A stretch of 64,000 nucleotides of DNA from Rhipidocladum racemiflorum (GCA_036346355.1 CM070577.1:13081666-13145665), one strand, 5' to 3'. Counted from the first letter of the stretch, positions 33,487 to 46,015 are shown. The notes: generated by a model from the letters alone, not told the origin. Made by a program: numbers and translations.

Positions 33487-33708
33487 GTCTTATTATGTGC
33501 TCAAGCCTTGCCTATGATGTCCTTTTGTAATGTAAACTCTATCCGGCGTTCCTATGCCCTTGTAAAATTTGGCCGTTAGGCCTTATATTCTTAAATAGTG
33601 TTGGTTTCGCTCTTTGCTTGGCAATGTACACTTGATTTCCCGACAGCTAATCTTCCTGGATAGTTGTTGAGGTATTTAGACGAGCCCCTGAAAAGGTGGT
33701 CCGTCACA

Positions 33709-34015
33709 TATGAATAGTTGTTTTGTATGTTGTATAGTTAGCGTTTTCAACAGTGTAATATAGCTTACTTTTGATATTGTTATGCAACACTCAACAAACG
33801 AGCATCATCATCAAGATTTAAGAGGCACGAAAGTCAGCGTCATCTCGCTTATCATACTTACTTCAAAAGGATCCATTTTGTGCTCGCGGTCATCAACTCA
33901 GTCTTTTCTGTTTGTGAAATTGGGGATGATGCGTCGTCACTACTGAAAATGCCACAATATAATATACTATTGCAGTTGTAAGTTGTAACCATGTGAATTG
34001 GATAATTGGATTTGC
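33709..34015. repeat. right part of the tandem repeat array
   Basis: After about 60 bp that finish the second insertion, array landmarks return: gcaacactcaacaaacgagc, atctcgcttatcatactt, gatccattttgtgctcgcgg, ctactgaaaatgccacaata and ttgtaaccatgtgaattgga. The array ends near 34010. Confidence 0.65.
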
Positions 34016-35640
34016 ACATTTTGGCAGAACTAGGATTTTGTCGAGCGTCGGACTGAAAACTAAACGGTAATAACTAACACTAAATACTACTTACACCGAG
34101 GTACAATAAAAACACTACACAAATGCACAATTAAAAATAAATTTGAACTTCATGCTTAACGATACAACAAAATAGATAAGACATGTCAAAAACAATATAA
34201 CATAGTGAAGCAGTACAAAAATTAATACCTAACCGATGAAGGTTTAGTGCATCCGAGTCAAATCATATTATCATCAACAATAGTACAAGAACCTAAACCT
34301 GCAAAAATGAAATTGTATATGTAAATTAGGGACACAAAATTACAAAGTTATTTATTGATGCAAATTGCAAAACAAGAATGTAACCTCATATTTTGAAAAT
34401 GCTGTAAAATCTTGTAATCTTTAATGCATTCAAATCAAATTGAGTCCAATCAATTAAACACAATTCGAAATACAACCACAATGTGAAAAACATAGGAGTA
34501 ACTAAAATCTTACCAATAAACTACTAGTTAAAAAAAATGAGGAGTGTACATTAAGCTAAACCAAATAGAGCAATCTAGCATTCGAATTCTTACCTAGGAC
34601 TATTGAACCTTTTATAATCCAATTAAATCGAGAAAAACAATGATCAGCTCTTTTGCTTGTATGCGGCATTGCCATACCATGGAGAAAATTGTTCCGTGAG
34701 CACACTAGGCATATTTTGAACAGTAGAAATTGCATTCTTTAAGGACCTTATGTTTCATTTTGTTGCGCAAAGCTGAAAAGTGAAATAGATGATGAACCAA
34801 ATGAACACTTTTATGTAAAAAAGGGATAAAAATATTTAAATGATATTGTAAAACACAGTGCGGAATTTCTCCTTAAGTTGGACCATGATCTACAAACTAT
34901 TCTCATTTAATAGTAAAAGATAACAATTGATTGAAAAATCTGTTCAAATGCAACAACATACTTTGAAATTAGCAATCTAGATATTAAAAAGAAAAAGACC
35001 TTCGACATAGTTTAGGCCCAATAGAAAATTAAGAATCACAGTCACTAATGCTCATAAAAAAGAATCATCAAAGGCATTTCTTCCGGCGTAGTTCTTTTGA
35101 TCTACTAGACATGGAAATTACTTGTAACTTGAATTATTGATTTGGCCATGTAGATAAAGACTTTAAAACTTTCATAAGAAAGCTCCTCAATTCAAAAAAA
35201 CCAATGGACTAATATTCAGATAAACGAATTCTATTGGAATGGGTTCTCATAAATGCATTAATAACATGAAATGAATTCAACTTTTTGCAAACCACTTTAA
35301 CTAGGATCGGGAGGAGATGTACATGAACTCTGAATAACATCCTTAATCAACTGGCCAGGTAGTAAGCGTAAGGCACTATAAGGCAATGTCAAATGATTCA
35401 ACCCCCACAGCCCCGCCCCAGCGAATGCTAAATCAGACATCTCGACAACTAAAGCCTCCCTATTTTGGTGAAATTGCAACTGCCATTCTCCTTAATCTCA
35501 CTCGGTGCATCAATCCATCACAGACTATTCGAATTTCAAGAACCGCACCAATAGACTCCGTATTTTGTTCAGTTCGTCAACTGCTAGAGAACCAGTACGA
35601 GCTTGAATGAATGTGTAGGTGTGATCGATAGACATCACTT
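34016..35640. other. AT-rich sequence with coding-like scraps on the minus strand
   Basis: No intact gene. On the minus strand 35297-35479 reads VVEMSDLAFAGAGLWGLNHL and LRLLPGQLIKDVIQSSC with plausible codon use. Upstream 35480-35610 reads RSLLVRFLKFE with stops. I cannot name a family. It may be a captured or decayed gene piece. Confidence 0.3.
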
Positions 35641-35749
35641 GATTTCAGGAATATTTCTGACACCGTTGATGTAAATGGATATGTTGTCTGAGTGGAATAT
35701 TACCAACTATTGACTTCGGATGCTTGGAGGCAATTCTGGTGAAGACTTC

Positions 35750-36140
35750 CTTCCAGTTGGGACTTGGGAGTCAAGCGGGCGGACCTCGACGGGCGGGGAC
35801 CATAGCTGAGCGGCCAGCGGGGGTGGGAGCCGAGCAACTGGTGGGCGGGAGCCAAGTGGCTAGTGGGAGGGAGTCGAGCGGTGGGCGGGCAGGGTCGGAC
35901 CTCGCCGGGCGGGGACAGGAGCCGAGCGGCCGACGGGCGAGGACGAGCCGAGCGCGGCCGGTCGGCCGGCGGAGTCGAGTGGCAGCGGGTGGGGCGGACC
36001 TCGCCAAGCAGGGACAAGAGCCGAGCAGCGGGCGGGGGCGGGAGCGGAGCAGCCGACGGGCAGGAGCCGAGCGGGAGTCAAGAGGCGACCGGCGGCAGGA
36101 GTGGCGGCCGGCAGCGGATCTTGGCTCGGGGCCTCGGGTG
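35750..36140. repeat. GC-rich degenerate repeat block
   Basis: Blocks such as gccgagcgg, ggcgggga, ggacctcgcc and gggagcc recur with changing spacing. Open frames on both strands here are a side effect of high GC and carry only Arg, Gly, Ser, Ala and Pro. Confidence 0.6.
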
Positions 36141-36290
36141 GCCAACTGCTCATGGATCGGTCATCGGTGGAGCTAGGTCGTGTGTGACTGTGCTCCTCTT
36201 CTAGTGGACGGCGGACTAGGCCGAAGTAGCAGGCCTCAGGCCCAAATCAAATTAAATAGTAATATACATTGTTATTTGGGCTGGACCTCG

Positions 36291-36795
36291 GGCCCTATTA
36301 AGTTGCATGCACCAGCCAATTCACCCAAAAGCTTAAGCTGATGCGGAAAGACGGGCAAGCTTAAGCTGATGCGGAAAGACGGGCAAGCTTAAGCTGATGC
36401 GGAAAGACGGGCAGTTCACTTTTACTTCAACACTCCCCCTCACGTGTAGGCTCCCTCAGGCCTAAGACGTGGAATAAAAGTGGGCTGCAATTATTATTTT
36501 TTTAATTGCACCAACCGGGTCTTGAACTCAAGACCGCTTGGCTCTGATACCATACTGAGTTGCATGCACCAGCCAGTTCACCCAAAAGCTTAAGCTGATG
36601 AGGAAAGACGGGCAATTCACTTATACTTCAACACTCCCCCTCATGTGTAGGCTCCCTCAGGCCTAAGACAATAGAAGTGGACAGCAATTATTATTTTTTA
36701 ATTGCATCAACCGAGTCTTGAACTCAAGACCTCTTGGCTCTGATACCATATTAAGTTGCATGCACCAGCCAGTTCACTTATACTTCAACAGGCCC
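36291..36795 (-). mobile_element. tandem TRIM retrotransposon (SMART-like), three LTRs and two internal parts
   Basis: On the minus strand the unit is: LTR starting tgttgaagta and ending caacttaata, primer site tggtatcagagcc, ~110 bp non-coding interior, polypurine gagggggag, LTR. Here this runs LTR-interior-LTR-interior-LTR (36296-36790), flanked on both sides by ggccc (36291-36295, 36791-36795). The leftmost LTR holds three exact copies of a 28-bp block (36329-36412). The rightmost LTR is shortened by a deletion between ttcac repeats. There is no coding capacity, as expected for this class, which relies on other elements' enzymes. Confidence 0.88.
36538..36552 (-). other. TRIM primer binding site 1
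   Basis: ggctctgatacca on the plus strand, i.e. tggtatcagagcc on the minus strand, next to the middle LTR. A second copy of the same site lies near 36737-36750. Confidence 0.8.
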
Positions 36796-36799
36796 AGCC

Positions 36800-37870
36800 C
36801 CAGTAGCCCGAGGCCCAGCTCCGCCCTTGTTTGCACTTATCCTGGATCTTGATCAAGGCACAAGGGGAGTTTGATCCAAGGCACGTAAGTCTTAACTTGT
36901 CCCAGTAAAATTAGTAATATGGGCAAACAAGTAGCTAGATGCAGTTGCATTTCTCGTTGTTTTTTTTTCAACCCGTGATTTGCATGGACAAACTTTGTGT
37001 ATATTTCTTGTACCTTGGAGTGCACGAAGACGCCGACTGTTGATGGATCAGTTGCTTCTCCCTTGGTGAGGTCGGTTTCGCCACTTGCCAAGCTAGATGC
37101 AGACACCATCCTACGCCTTTTTGTTTGGTGCTCAATCACCGTACTGTGGCTTTATGTTATTATTCAGTTCATCCCTTCTTTAATCATCAGAAATGTTGTC
37201 GCGTTTTTGGTGTAGTGACACTGCCACACCGAGTCCAAGGCAGCTATAGTATGCGTGACACTGAAACGACATCTGCTGCTAGGACTCCAAGGGAGAAACC
37301 ACAATTAAAGAAATTGTTTTTTTTTTATTTTCTAGTTGCTGTCCTTGAATTTTTAATATTATTTAAAAACTGTCTAGAACCTAAAAAATATTTTATTTGG
37401 GTTCTACCTGATATAAAGGACATCTTCAAAACTTTTCATAATTTTAAAAATTGGTTTGCTATTTCTAAAAATATAAACTTAATTATTTGCTATTAAAGCC
37501 CTCTAGAAAAATATTTTAAAATTGCAATAAGTCCAACGTACACGCCTGAACTATTAAAAAAGTCCATTTAACATTTTAAAGTATGAAACTGGTTATTTAA
37601 CATCTCATCTTTTAAAATTAGATTAAATCACACCCTATAGTGATTTGGCATAGCTGTTTTTGCTGATATGGACTCGACCTTGAGATGTTGTGCCACATCA
37701 AAGTGTATACGTGGCACGGGTTGCTCCAAACGATAGAATAACAGGTTGGGGATTTTGCCTTCCTGTCACCCCTCTGTCTTTCTAGAGGGCATTTAGTTTT
37801 TTATTTTTTTGGTTCAGTCAAAACCTTAAAATCCAAAATATAACCGAAAAAACGAATGCCCACCATTCCC
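36800..37870. other. intergenic, no feature supported
   Basis: AT-rich with several T and A runs. The open frames here show no domain. Confidence 0.35.
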
Positions 37871-38045
37871 TGTTGCTCCCATCGCCAGCGCTGCTAGGGA
37901 AGGCGCCGCGCCGTCGCCGCTCCGCGCTCCTGTCAACCCCGTCATCAGCGCCACTGGGGAAGGCGACGTGTCGCCACCGCTCCGCGCTCCCATCGCCCCC
38001 ATCTCCAGTGGTGTTGGGGAAGGCGCCACGCTGCCATGGTTAGTA
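37870..38045. repeat. three imperfect copies of a ~60-bp GC-rich unit
   Basis: Each copy carries ccgctccgcgctcc and ggggaaggcg-type text: copies begin near 37878, 37925 and 37985. On the minus strand they keep one open frame, which may be chance. Confidence 0.5.
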
Positions 38046-38049
38046 GGAA

Positions 38050-38985
38050 GGCGTCGTTCTACCATGATGCTGAGTTGCAACGTGTTTCGTCCTCCCAGAA
38101 TGCTGCAGGAGTTACTGCTGCTGCTACCTGGTTACTCTTGAACGGTCTGCACTTCTGAGAAGAACAACATGCAGTTCGTGACAATCTCAATTTGAAGGCT
38201 CTTGTACAGTATCAGGCTCTCCCTTGTGCTTTGTAGTTAGCAGCTCCAGATATGTCACCCGAAAAGCCGAAACTATGCCATTGCAATATTGTTTCAAACC
38301 TTAAAACTGATGCTATTCACATGTATTCAACTACACTTAACCTTTGGCTACTACGACAAGAATTATGCAAAATAGCACTAGGCAGCAAGCATTCAATCCC
38401 ATCATGCAAAACAATACCAGTAAGCATTTAACAAAGCTTGTACAGCAACAATGGAAAATAGCTTAGAGCAAATATATAAGTGTAGAGCAAAATAACAAAT
38501 AGAACAGTAATAACAAGTTTTGATGCACCCATCACAAAAGTCTTCTCCATAGGACCACACAAAGAAAATAAATGATGATATACATGACATTCACCACACA
38601 AGTCTTCGCAATAGGTATCACTTTGGTAAAATAAATCATGAAAAATAACACATTCGTCAAATCACTTCTTTCTACTTATATTGGATTTGTTAGAAAGTTT
38701 TGCCTTATTGGCAAAGGCAATCTTTGTAACAGCTGACATTTGACTGTTTAACTTGGATTCGAAGTTGATGCTTGCACTTGGGTCGATGAAGCACCGATGA
38801 TGTTCATGATCATCCGGCTAGGCATTCCAGGCCGCCAAAACAAGATTTGTTAGGTGAAGATGAAGGTAAAGATAGAAGTTAGATGGAGGAGTACACTTAT
38901 ATTCAAAATGGAAGTTCCTGTTCTATGATAATGCATCACCCCATTTCCCCTGAGTCTTTTCCTTGAGCTACTCACTTGTGTGTTG
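38050..38985. other. intergenic, no feature supported
   Basis: No coding similarity recognised. It may be the 3' flank of the Mutator-like element that starts at about 38990. Confidence 0.3.
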
Positions 38986-38989
38986 TCCA

Positions 38990-41070
38990 CATCCCCATCT
39001 TGTTCCTGCAATCCTGGAAAGTTAAAGAATTTCTTCCATAGAACATGAATGGACTAGATGATATCGATTTTATAGACTTGCCTTACCGCCCCTTTGATTA
39101 TTTCTCCTACCACCCCTGGTAGCATTCTTTGGATTTAGATAACATGGTATAGTATTATGGCCAGTCCCTCTACAAAGCTTGCATCTTATCATTGTCGCCA
39201 CTTTACACATTTTGGTTCCTTTCTATGGCCTTGATGGATTGCTTCTCCTTTCTTTACTTGGCCTGCCAGGCATCTTGACAAAATGTGGTGGTGCAGGTCT
39301 TGGCTGGTCAGAAAATTAGCCAACTCTCCATACCTTCCAATGGCATGAGGCAGTGTGCACAGGTCTTATTGTATTCTTTAATCAAGTAGCAGTTGGCAAT
39401 GTAATCATCCAGTTTTTCTCCTTTCCAGTATACAGCAGAGATTGCATGGCAGCAAGGCAATCCAAACAACTCCCAGTACCTGCAGGAGTATGTCTTGTTT
39501 GCAAGGTTCACTATGTACTTTCTTTTCCCTCTCTCATCTATTTCAAATGAGTCCTTCCCATTGTATATTGCATGGCACCAACCTGAGCTCTTGATGTTTA
39601 GCTTCAATTTCTTGAAAATGTTTGGACAAATAGTACCTTGCCATGATGCACTTTTACCTTTGTTGACTTGGTCCTTTCCATCACCTTGCACCTTATGCCC
39701 TCGAGCATAGAGATCACTGGACGAAACCTTGTAAATTATCCATGCATTGAATGACTCACACATATTATTATCCACACGGTCACAATATGAACCAAGTTTG
39801 AACCAAGCTCTGGTCCATGTTTGGGTTCTGTATTCATCATGTCATTTTCACCTTGAGGTGTCTTTAGTGCTAACTTAGCCCTATGGTAGTTGAATAGAAT
39901 CCTCGTGGATGCCTTACCAGTTAGCACACCTCCAAAATATTTTCTGATATTTTTGATCCCTATGCTTCTTCTTCCGGTTGGCATATATATGCCTGGTGCA
40001 CATTCTCTGCTTTGCCATGGGCATCATTCCAGCAACAGCATTTGTCAAGCCCTTTAAAAAAAATAAGTGTAGAGTGAGTCAGCATCTATAACATTGTCTA
40101 CAACAAAAAAATATCAAGATATTAACTAAACAAATTTGGAACATACCTTCTGTTGATCTGATATAGTCACCCACATCAGATATTCTTAGATCCTTGCAAA
40201 GAAGACCAATAAACCACTCCCAAGAATCAATGGTCTCCTTTTCAACCACTGCCCATGCTATAAGGTACATTTGATTGTTGGCATCCCTACCTATAGCACA
40301 AACCAACTCACCATTGAATGCTCCCTTGAAAAAGCAACCATCAATCCCAATCACCTTCCTGCAGCCAGCAAGCTAGAATGCCCTTCTTGCAAGCATCAAA
40401 GCAAATATACACATTCTCTTGAAGGCTAGCCTCTCTCCACCATAATCTAGTATCAAAGAAACTGTGTTGCCCGGGTTGCTTCTCAAGATCTCCAGCTAGT
40501 AGTCAAACACCTTTGAGTACTCCCCACATGTTGCATCAAATAACCTCTGTTGCACTATTGCCTTTGCTCTCTTGCACTTCCATACATTGAAATCTACAAA
40601 CATGTCCTCAAGAACAGTTTGATTCAAGCTATGAATTTTCCAATAAGGGTTGGCCCTTAAATACCTCTCAAACTTGTTGGCAATCCTGGCCATTGTAACC
40701 AACTTGTTGTCCCTCCGTTCTGGGCTTATGCACATCATTGCAAGTCACGACCTGAAACCAATCACTTCTACTATTCTTTGAGCCATGAAGCACCCATGGG
40801 CAGTTCCTCAGGTTCACTTTGCCCTGAGTTTACTCTTCTCATCCTTGGGAAATGAGCTTTGCCTACGAGTGGCCAAACCATATTTGATGAGTGCTTTCTT
40901 TAGCTGTTCCTTCCCCTTGAATGTCATTCCAACCTTGAACATAGGTACTTGAGTCTTGCCATCAAATCTTGGGAACCTGCTCTTCCTCCTAACTGAAACA
41001 TCACCCTCACTTCATTGATTTTGAAGTCCAATACATTCCATGAGAAGATAATCTTTTAGCGGACCAGTTA
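38990..41070 (-). pseudogene. Mutator-like (MULE) transposase, decayed
   Basis: Blocks follow the MULE order on the minus strand. The N-terminal block is SRFPRFDGKTQVPMFKVGMT with FKGKEQLKKALIKYGL (about 41000-40880). The region before the core is ISPERRDNKLVTMARIANKF and RANPYWKIHSLNQTVLEDMF (40738-40496). The DDE core begins MIGIDGCFFKGAFNGELVCA with AWAVVEKETIDSWEWFIGLL (40354-40079). The SWIM finger region is YSCRYWELFGLPCCHAISAV (39775-39308). A C-terminal CCHC knuckle is CKLCRGTGHNTIPC (about 39145). Several frameshifts and stops make it inactive. Terminal inverted repeats were not found. Confidence 0.85.
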
Positions 41071-41210
41071 TCAAAATTGGGCTCCTCACGCTCACCTGTT
41101 CCAATAGGTGTCTTTCTTGAATAACTGTCTAAACCTTCTATAGATACTTCCATAAAAGAGTCCCTGATTATGGCATTGATTATAGCATCTGGTACTCTTC
41201 CTCCTTCTGT

Positions 41211-41638
41211 CTATCCCTTAGAGCCTTTTCTGATGCAGACTTTGCTGGCTGTAGGATAGATTGGAAGAGCACTTCTGGCACTTGCCAATGCATTGGCACT
41301 TCTCTTGTTTCTTGGTCTTCTAGGAAGCAGTTCGGAGTTGCTCAATCCACCGTAGAGGCCGAATATGTCGTTGCAGCCAGGTGCTCTGGATGAGATCGAC
41401 CCTGCGGGACTATGGTTTAGCAGTAAAGTGTGTTCTACTTTTCTGTGATAACACATCTGCCATTTACATTGCTAAGAACCCAGTGCAGCATTCTCGGACC
41501 AAGCACATTGATATTCGACATCACTTTCTTAGAGGCCATGTGGAGAAGGGTGACATAGTGCTGCAGTTTGTGGAGAGTGACCACCAGTTGGCTGACATTT
41601 TCACCAAGCCTTTGGATAGCTCTAGGTTATTGCCTTGA
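41211..41638 (+). pseudogene. copia RNase H, SIRE/Maximus-like
   Basis: Reads FSDADFAGCRIDWKSTSGT, LVSWSSRKQFGVAQSTVEAE, YVVAARCS, then after a one-base frame change LRDYGLAVKCVLLFCDNTSA, IYIAKNPVQHSRTKHIDIRH and HQLADIFTKPLDSSR, stop. Catalytic Asp (SDAD), Glu (VEAEY) and Asp (CDNTSA) are all present. Only this 3' end of pol remains; the MULE lies immediately upstream. Confidence 0.85.
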
Positions 41639-44413
41639 GAGGGGAGTTTGGGATTATGAGCCCATATGACATATCTTGAGGGAGAGCTGATGTGTATTAT
41701 ATGTTTATGTGTATATTCAGCACTTCCTTTCTGTTTCTTCTGGGTATCTTTGGGTTGTTTTTCATTTTGTTGAGTCCACTTCACCTAGACTTTTGGCATG
41801 CTTCAGCATGGACCTCTCATCTTATGCTTTAGGATGCTATTCTCTTCTTCTTCTTGGTTGAGCTCACTCACAGTCTTGTAGGTCTAGCAGGTGTTGGGTC
41901 CCCTGGGTAGACAGGGTCTGTGTTTGCTCCTGGACAGGAGTTTGAGAGCTAGTTTTTCTTTGTAAGTCATATGGGGAAGGTGAGAGTGAGTTTGAGTTTA
42001 GAGTAGGGATGGAACTGGTACGGATATTTTCCGACCAACCGACCGACCGAATTGATTTGGATGATGATTTAGATAGTTTCACAGATATCCAGTTGATTTC
42101 TCGGATAAGGATATGGATACAGATAATTTACATAGATACGAATACGGATATGGAACACTGATTATCCGATGGATACGGAATATCCGAGTTTTTGTTCGGA
42201 TAATATCCGAATATGACATACGGATATTATCCGAATAACACGTTTCAGAATAACACATTAACAATTTAACATGTTTCACTGTTTCGGAGACTGGGGTCTG
42301 CATTGGATGACAAGATATAATGTGTTCATGTGTGCTGGATGCTAATTTGGAGATATTTAGGTAAAGGTGGTATAGAAATTGGCAAGTGGCGTTTCAGGAG
42401 GGCTACTTAGGATTCAGCAGCATATGCAAGCTGCAAATCATTTGGTTCAATTATTGCAATGGGGTACATTGTTACTCACAGAGTCACATGTATGACAAGC
42501 TAGGGATAAAAAGGCAAAAAAAAAGACATACAAATATATTTCTTTTGGAATTTTGAATTTAAATTTGGACCGATTTTGGAAAAAAAAACTGAAATTGGAT
42601 TTTAAAATATCCGACTAATATTATTTGTATCCATGTTGATTCCGATCCGTATTCGATCTGTATTCGTAACCGATATTATCCTGTATAATTCGTATTCGAT
42701 TCTGTATTCGACACTATTCGTATTCGATTCTGTATTCGATAAAAAATACGGATACGGATATGAATAGGACGATATTCGACTGTATCCGATCCGATCATAT
42801 CCCTAGTTTAGAGGTCTCTACCATCTTTTCTATGCTCATAGGTCACCTAGTTGTCAGTTTCCCCTTTTCCTCTTCTCATTTTGGTTTCTAGTTTCAGTTG
42901 AGTTCAATTCTTTTTCTTGGAATTCAAAATTACTAATAACTCAACTTGAATCAGATTTATGTTTAAAATTGACTCACTTATTGAGAGGGAGTTTGGAACT
43001 GACCTTCTTGCATCGCATATAGACTTGTTTCCATTTTCGAGCTTTGTCTTTTATGCAAATGATAAAACTATGATTAGTTGCACCTAGCTACTTTTCTGAA
43101 GATTCTTGTTAATCTAGGTTGTATCTAATCTGGTGTATCATGTTCAAACTAGCCATCATTTAATTTGAGCTTTCTTGAAAACTTGATAAAACTTAGCTTT
43201 TACTTACTATATTTCTTTACTAGATGCTTATGCTATGCTTAGTGAAATAGTGGGTTTCTACTAGAGTCCCTAGAGCAACTTGGGTTAGCTATATTTTTCC
43301 ATTCCAGAATCCTCAACATGCTCATGAATCTATGTGCTACAATGCTAAAAATTGACTTGTTTTCGCTATAATTGATCTCAACACTTTACACTCTCGAGAC
43401 TGCTTCCCATTGCACTACTTGGGATAAACTTGGAGTGTATCGTGTATCACCAAGACCACTCTTTAAGTGTTGTGCTTGAGATGGTCGAATAAGGCTTGAG
43501 TCAATAAATTGAAAAATGCAAAATAAACTAGAGGAAGAGAGTGACGCCTAATAGACCTATGTCGATGGCTCCTAGTCGAGGTTGTGTTTCTCTAGGATAA
43601 ACTCTCTAAGCCTCAAAGATTTGTGGAAGAGAGTGAAGCTTAAGAAGCCTTTGTCGATAGCTCCTAATCGAGGATGTGTTTCACTATGCCTAACTCTCTA
43701 TACCGCTTTGTGAGCATTAATCTAAAAATTTGCATTTAAAGGGATGTTTGAGCATGAGGGTTCTCTAATGGTTTTGTAGCTTCCCAAAGTGTTGACTAAG
43801 TTGAACTCTAGTATATCCATTGGCTCGTTAGGTTGGCTTTGCTTCTAGTCTTGAAATTGTGCTAAGTGTTGCTTTTGTTGAAATCATGCAAAATTAGTAT
43901 AACTTCTTTTGAGCTAGTTAGCAAAAATTGAAATATGCCATTGGATTTGACTTAGGATGACATAATCTGAACTTGAGTAGCTTGCTGTCATACTTTGTCT
44001 AAGTGGTCACTTGCATAATCCTCAAAGCTCTTCTAGGTTGCTTTTCATCCAAAAATTGCTCTCTTGATGCCTATATTGCCAAAAGGGAGAGAAAACATAG
44101 AAAAGGCATCTTAGAGGAAAAGAAATTAAAAAAATGATTTCTAGTGATCATGTTGAACAATTGACCTTGCATTTGGATCATGAGTAATATTGAGCTTTTT
44201 GAGATATTTCTTAGTTTTTAGAGTTCTTGTCAAAAAATTATTCTTTCTTGTGTTGAGCTCTGAAAATCTTCTCATCTACTTGGTCATGGACTTGCTTTCT
44301 CTTTTAATTGGACCAAGTATAATTTTTGCAATCAAATTGCTTTGCTTCTTTCTTTTTCAAACTCAAATTATGCCTTTTGTGTGGTTTGCCAATATACTCA
44401 TCAAGTGGGAGAT
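41639..44413 (+). other. long non-coding tail of the SIRE-like copia element
   Basis: SIRE/Maximus elements have a long stretch between pol and the 3' LTR, sometimes with an env-like frame (family knowledge). Here no frame of useful length remains. The stretch includes the hAT element at 42004-42805 and two near-repeats around 43540 and 43640 (gagagtga...tcgatagctcctaatcgagg). It ends in the polypurine tract caagtgggaga. Confidence 0.6.
42004..42805. mobile_element. Ac/Ds-like non-autonomous hAT element, 802 bp
   Basis: Ends: left tagggatggaactgg, right ...atcatatcccta. Perfect 8-bp duplication gtttagag at 41996-42003 and 42806-42813. The body repeats ggatacgg, tccgaat and cgtattcg motifs. 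No transposase frame. It sits inside the SIRE-like tail, so it is younger than that insertion. Confidence 0.93.
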
Positions 44414-45875
44414 TGAAGGACCATGTGGAGGTCCATCCATATTTGTGATGAGTATTTGATTTTATTTGAGCAAGATGTGCTCATGTTTGAGTTTGATTTG
44501 AATTGAAATTCAAAAGGAAGCAATTTGAGTTGTATTAGCTTCTTGTGGTACTACCGGCCTGTGGCTGGCGGTAGAACCGACATGATGAATGAGACATGAT
44601 TAATTGTGTGTAATTGAATGATTATTGCATATTATTGGATATTGCTATGTGATGGGGTTTCCTTGTCTTTGATGGTTGCAGGACGACGGTGCTAGGTCAT
44701 GGTGAGGCGGAGGATGACCGGGACTAGGCGAGGTGTGCTGGAGGTCCAAACGGCCGAAGATTGCCGAAAGATGATCGGAGAAGGAGTCCGAGCAAGTCAA
44801 AGAAGACAAGGAAAGGCGATGATACTAGCTAGATACCGCGAGGATCGATGAGGGCCGTTGGATCGCGGTCTAGTTGATAGGTTAGCGGGTCTAGGTAGTA
44901 TGCTTTGAAAACCGTGTAAGAAAACCCATTATGTGTGTAGGTTTTGGGTTGCCTTTGCATGGTTGTGTGAGTGGGTTAATCCTAGCCCTTGGTGGAGTGC
45001 TCTAGGGTTAGGGACTCATCCAAGGGTGGTAGGTGGCCCAAGAGTAGTATATATAGAGGGGGAGGGGTGCCCTCCTACACTTGAAGGTTTTAGTTGCTCC
45101 TTTGAGCTTTGCCCACATGAAGTGAGGCTTTGTAAACCTTCCATCCAGAAAATACAAATATTTTCTTTACTCTTCTTGTGAATTTAAATTGCACATTTAC
45201 ATTGTCTTTACTTTACGCAATTTAAATTCAGCATTTACTTTCCCGTATTTAAATTCCCGCAATTTACTTTCTCGCAATTTGGATTTGCCTCCTCTCCTTC
45301 TAAATGCGATTGATCAAGGATGTCTTGAGAGTGCCGAGCCCTGAACTTTCTGATCGAAGTTCCTGACTGTCTGTAGTTCTTGATTTTTACTGATTTTTGT
45401 ATGAGGCTTTTTGAGGTGATTGTTGGTGGAGTATTTCAAGACTCATTTTCTCATAGGGAGAAAAATTCCCAAAAGTTTTAGAGCAACAGAAATCCATCAA
45501 CCACATGCTCCAAGTGAGGACAATTCCTGAAAAATCTGCTTTTGCTTTTCTAAAAGAGATTTTTGTAATTTGGCTTGATCTCTTTTAGAAAAGAACTATT
45601 TGAATTGATTCCTTTTTGTTTGGACACTTGATAACCAGGATTGTGATTGAAAAATCCCTCACATGTTTCATAGATCTCATCCATGCAAGCTAGGGGTACA
45701 CATAGTTGTCTAGTTATTCCGATTTTTTAGGGTTTTGCGAATCTGAGGAGCACCGATCTGAAGGAAAATCTTTGGGTGTTTCAGATTTTCATTACGGGAT
45801 TGTGTGGAGTACTTTAAGGGGGGAATTTTATTTGGGATCATTCACCCCCCCTCTTATCGCCATCTCGATCCTTCA
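44414..45875 (+). repeat. 3' LTR of the SIRE-like copia element (1462 bp)
   Basis: It follows the polypurine tract directly, starts tgaaggaccatgtggaggtc and ends gatccttca, with short inverted ends tgaagga and tccttca. TATA box tatatata at 45048-45055. The same LTR family is present as a solo LTR at 11508-12645 and as a fragment at 17399-17690. Confidence 0.85.
45048..45055 (+). promoter_or_regulatory. TATA box of the SIRE-like LTR
   Basis: tatatata followed by gagggggagg, in the middle of the LTR. Confidence 0.55.
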
Positions 45876-46015
45876 CATAATCATAATCATAAGCATTGAC
45901 ATATTCTCATATCCAAAACACAGCATTGACATATTCTCATATCCAAAACACAACATTCTCATAGCCATAATCATAATCATAAGCATTGACATATTCTCAT
46001 ATCCAAAAACATAAC
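45876..46015. repeat. short tandem repeat, three ~29-bp copies
   Basis: The block agcattgacatattctcata with tccaaaac occurs at about 45892, 45922 and 45982. The outer two are preceded by cataatcataatcata. It starts exactly at the end of the SIRE-like LTR. Confidence 0.7.

Larger units (their letters stand above)
31174..33708 (+). mobile_element. solo gypsy LTR related to the 11-kb element, opposite orientation
   Basis: Starts tgaaatagccccaaaatttt and ends ggtggtccgtcaca, parallel to the LTR ends of the 11-kb element (tgaaataaccc, ggtccgtcaca). Length is 2535 bp. Flanks tgtga (31169-31173) and tatga (33709-33713) agree in 4 of 5 bases and may be an aged target duplication. No coding region is left, so it arose by LTR-LTR recombination. 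Confidence 0.85.

Noticed and set aside
35724..36176. Overlapping long frames on both strands
   Set aside because: Degenerate GC-rich repeats give open frames on several frames at once; no domain.
45876..46015. Short regularly spaced repeats, considered as CRISPR-like
   Set aside because: Only three copies, adjacent to an LTR end in a plant genome, with no unique spacers; an ordinary short tandem repeat.
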